This document shows, piece by piece, positions 1 to 5,955 of a stretch of 11,495 bases of DNA. The stretch comes from Chloroflexia bacterium (GTDB lineage: Bacteria > Chloroflexota > Chloroflexia > Thermomicrobiales > JALYUS01): assembly GCA_025924435.1 (NCBI GenBank), contig JAICIL010000131.1, positions 1 through 11,495 of the forward strand, read 5' to 3'. Under the pieces are notes generated by a model, which was given only the letters and a program-made list of their open reading frames with translations, was not told the origin of the DNA and did not search any database. Position 1 is the first letter of the stretch. Every line of letters starts with the position of its first letter. The position numbers and the translations under genes are program-made.

Positions 1-11
1 CACCGTCAGGT

Positions 12-41
12 GTGTCAAATGGATTAGTGCCTAATTATACG
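12..41 (+). promoter_or_regulatory. weak candidate promoter for the Uma2 gene
   Basis: GTGTCA (12-17) and TATACG (36-41) each match four of six bases of the sigma-70 -35 and -10 consensus, with an 18-nt spacer. They lie about 40 nt upstream of the Uma2 start in an AT-richer pocket. The call is weak because the window begins only 11 bases upstream. Confidence 0.25.
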
Positions 42-79
42 GGGGAGCGCGGAGCACATGCCCTGAGGGAGGAACAACG

Positions 80-646
80 ATGAGTGCAGGGATGGAGCGC
101 TACCAATTCAGTGTCGCTGACTACGAACGCATGGGCGAGATTGGCATCCTGACCGAGGCCGACCGTGTCGAACTAATCGCGGGGGAGATTGTTCGGATGA
201 GTCCCATCGGTCGTCGGCATGTTCAGGCCGTCAATCGGCTCGGCCACCTGCTCTATGCGGTCGCCGGCACCGAGCTCACCGTCAGCATTCAGAACCCGAT
301 CCGACTTGGTTTGCGCGACGAGCCGCAACCCGATCTTGCGATCCTTCGTGGTATGGGCCGGGGTCTCACTGATGCTTCCGAGGTCCTTCTGGTCATCGAA
401 GTGGCCGATTCCTCGCGGGAGTATGATCGCGCAACGAAATTGCCGCGCTACGCGACGGCAGGCATCCCGGAGGCGTGGCTCGTAGACCTCGCCAATAACG
501 TGATCGAGCGCTACTCCGAGCCGCGTAACCGAAATTACCGCGTTGCGATGTTCGCCCATGCTGACGAATCGCTCACCTCGACGGTGATCCCGGCGCTTCA
601 TATTTCGGCTGATCTCGTACTCGGTTCGGATGCGACCGAACCGTAG
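80..646 (+). CDS. Uma2-family (DUF820) putative restriction-endonuclease-fold protein
   Basis: A 188-aa protein with the layout of the Uma2/DUF820 family, which has the PD-(D/E)XK nuclease fold. Visible family features are the N-terminal RVELIAGEIVRMSP segment (residues 29-42), QPDLAI with D85, VIEV with E107, and the C-terminal YATAGIPEAWLVD (124-136), with K120 as a possible active-site lysine. D85 and E107 are the expected metal-binding acids, so the fold looks catalytically intact. The ATG at 80 is set by GGGAGG at 67-72 with a 7-nt spacer. The gene is monocistronic as far as the window shows and converges on rex with only 23 bp between the stops. Uma2 genes are often present in many copies in Chloroflexota and Cyanobacteria, and their cellular role is unclear. 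The family call is firm; nuclease activity is inferred. Confidence 0.88.
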   Translation: MSAGMERYQFSVADYERMGEIGILTEADRVELIAGEIVRMSPIGRRHVQAVNRLGHLLYAVAGTELTVSIQNPIRLGLRDEPQPDLAILRGMGRGLTDASEVLLVIEVADSSREYDRATKLPRYATAGIPEAWLVDLANNVIERYSEPRNRNYRVAMFAHADESLTSTVIPALHISADLVLGSDATEP

Positions 647-669
647 GCACGCCCGGCAAAAGGCCGCCC

Positions 670-1341
670 TTATTTCGGCTGAATGTAGTAGGTCATGCTC
701 TGGATCGCGGCGACGGGGTCCACGTCGCGCACCCAGACGCCCTCGCGGACGCGGAGGATGACCGGGGCGTAGTTGAGGATCGCCCGCACGCCGCCCGCGA
801 CGAGCAGGTCGGTCGTCTCCTGCGCGCCCTGGGCGGGGACGGCGACGATGCCGACGCGGATTTTCTTCTCGCGCACCGTGCGGGTGATCTCCGCCGGGGC
901 CTGCACGACGAGGTCGTCCATGCCGACGGGCTGGCCGATCTTCTCCGGGGCGCTGTCGAAGACGGCGGCGATGCAGAGATTGCTGTCCTCCCAGCCGCGA
1001 TAGTGGACGACGGCCTGCCCGAGCAGCCCGAAGCCGCAGAGCGCGACCTGCCATTCGGTGTTGATCCGCAGGATGCCCGCGATCTGCCGCAGCAGGTGCT
1101 CGATGTCGTATCCCTTGCCCTGCTTGCCGAATTTACCGAAGTTCGAGAGGTCGCGCCGAATTTGCGCGGCGGTCACGCCAATGCGCTCGGCGAGGTCGCT
1201 CGACGAAACGGAGGTCAGGCCCTCATCCTGGAAGCGTTGCAGCGTGCGGTGATAGATGGGCAGGCGACGGACGACAATATCGGGGATGTCCGGTTCGAGC
1301 GCGGTTTTCGGCACGCTCTTCCCCATGCGCGACACAATCAT
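670..1341 (-). CDS. rex: redox-sensing transcriptional repressor Rex
   Basis: A 223-aa DNA-binding repressor that senses the NADH/NAD+ ratio. Residues about 20-75 are the winged-helix domain, ending in the typical Rex segment QIRRDLSNFGKFGKQGKGYD (60-79). The Rossmann domain follows with the GFGLLG dinucleotide-binding loop (103-108), a strand ending in FD (128-129), and NYAPV (190-194). The C-terminal helix ends in MTYYIQPK. The ATG at 1341 is chosen because GGGGAAGGA (1359-1351) lies 9 nt upstream; an upstream in-frame start at 1392 would add 17 residues not typical of Rex. The gene lies 73 nt downstream of the small membrane-protein gene and probably shares its transcript. Family members repress fermentation and respiration genes when NADH is high. 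No Rex-operator-like palindrome (TTGTGAA-N4-TTCACAA type) was seen in the intergenic stretches. Confidence 0.95.
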   Translation of the reverse strand: MIVSRMGKSVPKTALEPDIPDIVVRRLPIYHRTLQRFQDEGLTSVSSSDLAERIGVTAAQIRRDLSNFGKFGKQGKGYDIEHLLRQIAGILRINTEWQVALCGFGLLGQAVVHYRGWEDSNLCIAAVFDSAPEKIGQPVGMDDLVVQAPAEITRTVREKKIRVGIVAVPAQGAQETTDLLVAGGVRAILNYAPVILRVREGVWVRDVDPVAAIQSMTYYIQPK

Positions 1342-1414
1342 CCACCGTTTTCCTTCCCCAACCGCGCATCCCTCGCGGACGATGGGCGCCAACAGTCGTT
1401 CCGTACCGGCGATG

Positions 1415-1651
1415 TCACGGGCGGCGGCTCATATCCTCGACATGTTCGGGCAGGTCCTTCGGCGCGTTATTCGCCCCCATGCCGCTCGAGATCGCCTTGC
1501 TGACGAAGGTAATCAGGACGGCGGCGAGCGCGACGATCAGGCCGAGCATCACATACCGCGCGAAGGTCATGATAATCGCCATCAGGAAAAGCGTCCCGGC
1601 GATCACCAGCAGCCACTTTTGCGCCTTGTTCTGTGCATTGAAATCCGGCAT
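1415..1651 (-). CDS. small two-helix membrane protein, unknown function
   Basis: A 78-aa protein not recognised as any family. It begins with a short polar stretch (1-12). Two hydrophobic segments follow, at about 13-31 (WLLVIAGTLFLMAIIMTFA) and 33-52 (around YVMLGLIVALAAVLITF), and then a charged tail of about 25 residues rich in N, D and E. The hairpin topology predicts both ends on the same face. The ATG at 1651 is preceded by a G-rich AAGGCGGGG about 5 nt upstream, a plausible ribosome site. The gene sits between the repeat element and rex in the same orientation, so co-transcription with rex is likely. Its composition fits a real membrane protein better than a chance frame. It might act in the envelope or with the respiratory chain, but nothing in the sequence shows this. 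Confidence 0.7.
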   Translation of the reverse strand: MPDFNAQNKAQKWLLVIAGTLFLMAIIMTFARYVMLGLIVALAAVLITFVSKAISSGMGANNAPKDLPEHVEDMSRRP

Positions 1652-1708
1652 GTCATCCCCGCCTTATCCGTCACCGTGTCATCGGGCAGCACGCCCAGTG
1701 ATGGATGT

Positions 1709-1736
1709 ATTGTACCGCATACCTAACCCCCCCCAA
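1709..1736 (-). promoter_or_regulatory. candidate promoter for the small membrane gene and rex
   Basis: On the minus strand, TACAAT (1714-1709) matches the -10 consensus at five of six positions and lies 57 nt upstream of the ATG at 1651. TTGGGG (1736-1731) sits 16 nt further upstream and matches the -35 at three of six. The -35 hexamer lies inside the inverted-repeat element and the -10 just outside it. The -10 is convincing and the -35 weak. Confidence 0.4.
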
Positions 1737-1852
1737 CCCCCTTCCCTCAAAGGAAGGGGGAGCGAGGCGTTGATAGCTCAGGGCGTTCGGGGAACGCCTC
1801 GGTATCGCGATGGGTCATCCCTTCCTTTGAGGGGAGGGGCCGGGGGTTAGGT
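1721..1852. repeat. long inverted-repeat element, MITE/REP-like
   Basis: Both ends read ACCTAACCCC inward (1721-1730 on plus, 1852-1843 on minus). Each is followed by a pyrimidine-rich tract and then CTCAAAGGAAGGG, so the two arms of about 40 bp are imperfect inverted copies. Between them lies a second inverted repeat, CGAGGCGTT (1763-1771) with AACGCCTCG (1793-1801), and an alternative small hairpin, GCGTTC (1783-1788) with GAACGC (1792-1797). The core CCCCTTCCCTC (1738-1748) recurs exactly at 8816-8826 in the second element of this window. There is no T-run, so a classical intrinsic terminator is not supported. The right end overlaps the stop codon of the flippase-like gene. Confidence 0.8.
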
Positions 1853-2917
1853 CGTCTCCGCCTTTTCGTACTGCTGCACCGTGCGGAGCGAGAGATGCTG
1901 GCTGAACCAGTAGTAGAGGCCCCAGACGGTGATCGGGAAGTAGAGCGCGGCGTGCAGGACGAGGGCGAAGGCGCCGGTCGTCTCCACCGGCAGTTTGAGG
2001 ATTTGCTGGACGACGAGCAATGTCCCCGCCTCGAAGGGGCCGATGTACCCCGGCGACGAGGGGACGAGCGTGAAGAGATTGGCGACGCCCGTCGTCAGCA
2101 TCGCGCCGGCCGGGGTGAGCGTCAGGCCGAACCCCTTGGCGACGAGCGCGTACATCGTCGCCTCCGCCCCCCACGCGGCGACCGAGGAGAGCGCGACAAG
2201 CCCGGAGTCGCCCGCGCGCCGGAGGCTGCCGAGGCCCGCGATGAACTCGATGATCAGCGCCTCGACCCGCACCGTGATCGCATGGGGCAGACGCGCGAAG
2301 ATCGGGCGCAGCAGCCGGACGCGCCACGCGCTCGAAAAGGCGATGAAAAAGAAGATCGCCAGGCCGCCGAGGAAAAGCAGCGCCGCGATGAGCACCAGTT
2401 GCCGCACGCGCGCGTTGATGTCAATGAAGAGGGCCGCGAAGACGATGAAGGCGAGCATCGTCAGGCCGTCGAAGACGCGCTCGACGACGATCGTCGCGAG
2501 CGTCGCGCTCCGGCTGACCTTCTCCCGCTCGCTGAGGACGTAGGTGCGCACGAGTTCGCCCGCGCGCAAGGGGAGGATGTTGTTCGCCATGTAGCCGATG
2601 ACGATCACCGGCCAGAGGCGGCGCATCGGGATCTCCCGCGTCGAGCGGAGCAGGATATGCCAGCGATAGGTGCGGATGACGACGCCGAGGAAGTAGCAGC
2701 CGATTGCCGGGATGAGCCACACGTACGAGGCTTCCCGCATCGCCGTCCAGAGCGCGCCGAAATTCTGCCCGCGCAGCGCGAGATAGAGGAAGACGACGCT
2801 GATGCCGATGCCGATCCAGAACTTCCGCGAAAACGCGCCGTTCTGGCGCGGCGCGCCATCCGGCATCGGCGTGCGAGCGGCCCGTTGGGGGAGGATGCGA
2901 TCCTGGGCGACGGTCAC
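1847..2917 (-). CDS. flippase-like LPTM/UPF0104 integral membrane protein
   Basis: A 356-aa polytopic membrane protein of the lysylphosphatidylglycerol-synthase transmembrane (flippase-like) family, COG0392. The signature lies at residues 112-129 (NNILPLRAGELVRTYVLS) and is followed by ATIVVERVFD (141-150). Hydrophobic segments run from about residue 34 to the C terminus. There is no C-terminal aminoacyl-transferase domain, so this is a stand-alone TM member and not MprF. Relatives occur with glycosyltransferases (for example at the C terminus of archaeal AglD) and are thought to aid movement or handling of lipid-linked intermediates. The GTG start at 2917 overlaps the upstream TGA by 4 nt (GTGA), which implies translational coupling; Met18 is an alternative start. 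The stop TAA (1849-1847) lies within the repeat element. The family call is secure; the substrate is unknown. Confidence 0.88.
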   Translation of the reverse strand: MTVAQDRILPQRAARTPMPDGAPRQNGAFSRKFWIGIGISVVFLYLALRGQNFGALWTAMREASYVWLIPAIGCYFLGVVIRTYRWHILLRSTREIPMRRLWPVIVIGYMANNILPLRAGELVRTYVLSEREKVSRSATLATIVVERVFDGLTMLAFIVFAALFIDINARVRQLVLIAALLFLGGLAIFFFIAFSSAWRVRLLRPIFARLPHAITVRVEALIIEFIAGLGSLRRAGDSGLVALSSVAAWGAEATMYALVAKGFGLTLTPAGAMLTTGVANLFTLVPSSPGYIGPFEAGTLLVVQQILKLPVETTGAFALVLHAALYFPITVWGLYYWFSQHLSLRTVQQYEKAETT

Positions 2918-5900
2918 GTGAGGCTCACTTTCACCACGGTATTCGTTTCATCGTTGACGACAAGCGCGGTCGTGCCGTCGGGCGTGACGGCGACAGCGAC
3001 GGGCTTGCGGAGATCGCCGGGATTCCCGGTGATATTCCGGACGGTCTGGCCCTGTGTGGTCATCTCGATCAGCCGGTTGCCGGTCGGGGAGGGGACCAGC
3101 AGATTGCCATTCTTCAGGAAAATCGGATACGCCTCCAATCCCTTCACCGTGGACCAGTCCGCGACCGGCACCGCCGATTGGTACTGCCCCTCGGCGCTGA
3201 AGAGGAGGACGCGGGCATTGTTCGTGTCCGCGACGGCGATCGTGCCGTCCGCGCGGGCGGCGATGCCGACGGGATTATCCATCTGCCCGTCTCCCGTGCC
3301 GAAGGAGCCGAAGGCGCGGACGAACTTGCCGTTCGCGTCGAAGACGAGGACGCGGCTGTTGCCGGTGTCCGTGACATACAAGAGGCCATTCGGCCCGATG
3401 GCGATGCCGCGCGGCCCATAGAACTCCGACGTGTGCTGCGGCAGCGCGCCGGGGTTCTCCTGGCCGTTGAAGAAACTGCCCCACTGCCGCAGCGGCTTGC
3501 CGTCGCTCGTGAAGGCGGCGATGCGGTGGTTCCAGGTGTCCGCGACGTAGATCGTCCCGTCCGGCGCGACGACCAGCCCGGTCGGGCCGAAGGCGTAGCC
3601 GTTGATCTGCCCGAATTTATCCGGCGCGGTGCCGATGCCGCCCCACTGCCGCAGGAATGTGCCGTCCGGCTGGAACTGCTGCACGCGGTAGTTCAGTTGA
3701 TCCACGATGGTGATCGTGCCGTCCGGCCCGACGGCGATGCCGCGCGGCGCGGAGAACTGCCCGCCCGCCTTGCCCTTGCCCGCGCGGTCGAAGAGATTGC
3801 TCGGGTTCGCCTGCGCGCCGCTCGGGCTGGGCGCGGCGAAGAAGACTTTGTCCGCCGCGTCCTTGCTGAGATACGCCGTCAGGTAGTCGGTCGTCGGCGG
3901 GTCGGGCGTCTCGCGGGCGGCGAAGTAGCGCAGCCAGTCGCCCCAGGTGGCGGGCTTGAACGGCGCGGCGAGCCGCCGCGCCGCGCTCCCCGCCCGGTAC
4001 GTGTCGGGGAAGGAGACGGTCACCGGATATTGCTGGCTAACATATCCCGGAAGGGTCGGCGTCACCTGGTTTTCCATCGTGCTCGGGACCATGACAAGCC
4101 GGGGTGTGGGCGTGCCGGTCTGGTCGGTCGGGTGTTCGTTCGCGATCTGCTGCGCGTCGCCGACGGTGAAATTCGGGAAGTCCCGGAAGTACCACCGGAA
4201 GGGCCACGCCAACGCGTTCTCCGCGGCAATCGCAAGGGTGTTGCCACCGCCGATGTTGTTGCGGTCGTCCGTCGCGGGGTCGAGCGTGCGATCGTTGCGC
4301 GTCAGGTCAATCGAGATGCGCCGCACGCGCTCGACAAATGGGTTGACGCTCGCCGCCGTCCCATCGGCGAGCAGTTCGCGGCCGTCCGCCGGGTGGCTGA
4401 ACGTCGCGCCGCTCATCGCGCGGACCGCCATCACGCCGGAGAGGAGCAGGAGCGTCGCGAGGAGCGCCGTGCTCGCGCGGAACTTCCCTTGCGCGGTGAC
4501 GAGCGCCATCAGCGCGTAGCCGGTGGCGAGGATCAGGGCGATCACGACGAGGATCGTCGCGATCCACGCCGCCGAGCGGCCGACATCCAGCAACTGCCGG
4601 ATGAACTGCGCGACGGCGAGGGCGAGGATGAACCCCGCCACGCCGATCATCCAGCCCCGCTCGCGCCAGAACCAGCCGCCGCGCAGCCGCTCCGCCGCCC
4701 ATTCGATGGCCACCCCGCCCACGAGCGCGAGGGCGAGCAGGATCATCGCCGCGCCCTCCGGCGTCTTCCCGCCGCTGAGCGAGAAGAGGACGAGCGCCGC
4801 CAGCTGCCAGGTGAGCGGGAGCGTCATCGCCAGCGGGCGCGGCGCGGGCATGCGGGCGATCAGCACGACGCCGATGATCGCCGCGACGCCGATGAACGGC
4901 TCGTAGACGAAGGCGATCAGCAGGTAGTAGTACCACGGCTGGTTGCGCTCGGTGGCGAACAAATCGTCCCACCAGCGGCCAAACATCGAACCGAGCGTGC
5001 GCGGCAGATGGATGAGGTCGGTGAAGAAGAGGCTGCACGCCGCGAGCAGCAGCAACCCCGCGAGCGCGACAATACTCCAGAGGATGCGCCGGTCCATCCG
5101 CCGGAGTTGCTCCCCGGCGGTGCGGAGCGCGCTCCGCCGCGCGCCGGTGTCCGGATCGGGCCGGTCGAGGAGCGCGAGGATCGCCAGCGCGAAGGTGAAG
5201 GCGACGAGCATCGTCAGGCCCGACGGTCCGGAGCCGATCAGGAAGGCGACCGCGATGCCCGCCACGGCCAGCGTGCCGGTCGTCGCGTCCTCGTGCGCGA
5301 GACGGAGGACGCAGACGAAGAGCGCGAGCGCGGCGAGCGCGACGTATGGGACGCCGGAGACGTGCCGGGAGGCGTAGACGAAGGTCGGCGAGAGCGCGAG
5401 CATCCCCGCGACGCCGAGCGCGCCCCAGCGCCCGAAGTAGGGCCGGAGCCACCAGCAAATGGGCACGATCGCGATGCCCGCGAGGGTGGGGCCGAGCCGC
5501 GCGATCGCATCCCGCGCGCCGAAGAGGAAGAAGAAGATGCCATTAATAAGGAAGGGGAGCGGCCCCCAGAGCGCGCCGTCCACCCGCGCGCTCTGGCCGT
5601 CCACGAACTGCCACGCGGCGTAGGCGCGTTGCGCTTCCGCCGCGCCGAACGGGTTGTTGGTCAGCGACGCGAGGCGGACGAGCACCGCGCTCGCGATCGC
5701 GACCACCCAGCGGACGGATTCGAGTGTCGGGCGGGGGAGCGCGAAACTGCTCTCCAGGAGTGGCGCGGCAGCCGGCTCCGCGACGACCGGCGCCGCCGCC
5801 TGCGGGATCGCCTCCTCGGCTGCAATTGCGCCGTCCGGAGGGGGTGGCAACGCGGCGAGATCGCCCTCGGCGGGAGGCGGCTCGTCGTCCGGCATGACGG

Positions 5901-5955
5901 TGGCGCGCCGCTCCTCGTCGTTGATCGCTTGCGCCTGTTGTTCCGTTGTTTCCAC
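2914..5955 (-). CDS. degenerate Agl23/GT-C-like membrane protein fused to an NHL beta-propeller
   Basis: A 1013-aa protein with four parts. Residues 1-75 are a cytoplasmic tail rich in P, A and E. Residues about 80-505 are polytopic membrane with GT-C layout. Residues about 505-715 are an external domain with WPFRWYFRD near 587. Residues about 720-1013 hold six NHL-type units such as PRGIAVGPDGTITIVD and PTGLVVAPDGTIYVAD. It is homologous to the upstream protein in both membrane and external parts (shared QPWYY near 340, WPxxWYxRD, FGARDAIARLGP, GRWGAL). However, the first external loop reads AAE (105-107) and WGP (130-132) where the upstream protein has HDE and HGP, so the catalytic-type acid is missing. 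The GTG at 5955 shares its first base with the upstream stop codon (TAGTG); Met21 (5895, GAGGAG upstream) is an alternative start. An open frame continues upstream to 6414 but overlaps the previous gene and looks spurious. An accessory or scaffold role is inferred. Confidence 0.85.
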   Translation of the reverse strand: METTEQQAQAINDEERRATVMPDDEPPPAEGDLAALPPPPDGAIAAEEAIPQAAAPVVAEPAAAPLLESSFALPRPTLESVRWVVAIASAVLVRLASLTNNPFGAAEAQRAYAAWQFVDGQSARVDGALWGPLPFLINGIFFFLFGARDAIARLGPTLAGIAIVPICWWLRPYFGRWGALGVAGMLALSPTFVYASRHVSGVPYVALAALALFVCVLRLAHEDATTGTLAVAGIAVAFLIGSGPSGLTMLVAFTFALAILALLDRPDPDTGARRSALRTAGEQLRRMDRRILWSIVALAGLLLLAACSLFFTDLIHLPRTLGSMFGRWWDDLFATERNQPWYYYLLIAFVYEPFIGVAAIIGVVLIARMPAPRPLAMTLPLTWQLAALVLFSLSGGKTPEGAAMILLALALVGGVAIEWAAERLRGGWFWRERGWMIGVAGFILALAVAQFIRQLLDVGRSAAWIATILVVIALILATGYALMALVTAQGKFRASTALLATLLLLSGVMAVRAMSGATFSHPADGRELLADGTAASVNPFVERVRRISIDLTRNDRTLDPATDDRNNIGGGNTLAIAAENALAWPFRWYFRDFPNFTVGDAQQIANEHPTDQTGTPTPRLVMVPSTMENQVTPTLPGYVSQQYPVTVSFPDTYRAGSAARRLAAPFKPATWGDWLRYFAARETPDPPTTDYLTAYLSKDAADKVFFAAPSPSGAQANPSNLFDRAGKGKAGGQFSAPRGIAVGPDGTITIVDQLNYRVQQFQPDGTFLRQWGGIGTAPDKFGQINGYAFGPTGLVVAPDGTIYVADTWNHRIAAFTSDGKPLRQWGSFFNGQENPGALPQHTSEFYGPRGIAIGPNGLLYVTDTGNSRVLVFDANGKFVRAFGSFGTGDGQMDNPVGIAARADGTIAVADTNNARVLLFSAEGQYQSAVPVADWSTVKGLEAYPIFLKNGNLLVPSPTGNRLIEMTTQGQTVRNITGNPGDLRKPVAVAVTPDGTTALVVNDETNTVVKVSLT

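Noticed and set aside
647..669. possible bidirectional terminator between the Uma2 gene and rex
   Set aside because: Only a four-base stem (CGGC with GCCG) around AAAAG is visible, with no T-run on either side.
1762..1815. tRNA-like segment (TAGCTCAG followed by a GC-rich hairpin)
   Set aside because: TAGCTCAG recalls a D-arm, but no acceptor stem, anticodon arm or TTC-type T-loop can be built. The segment is the interior of the inverted-repeat element.
1895..3421. 508-codon plus-strand open frame
   Set aside because: It is antisense to the flippase-like gene and the NHL region, spans two real genes and has shadow-type composition.
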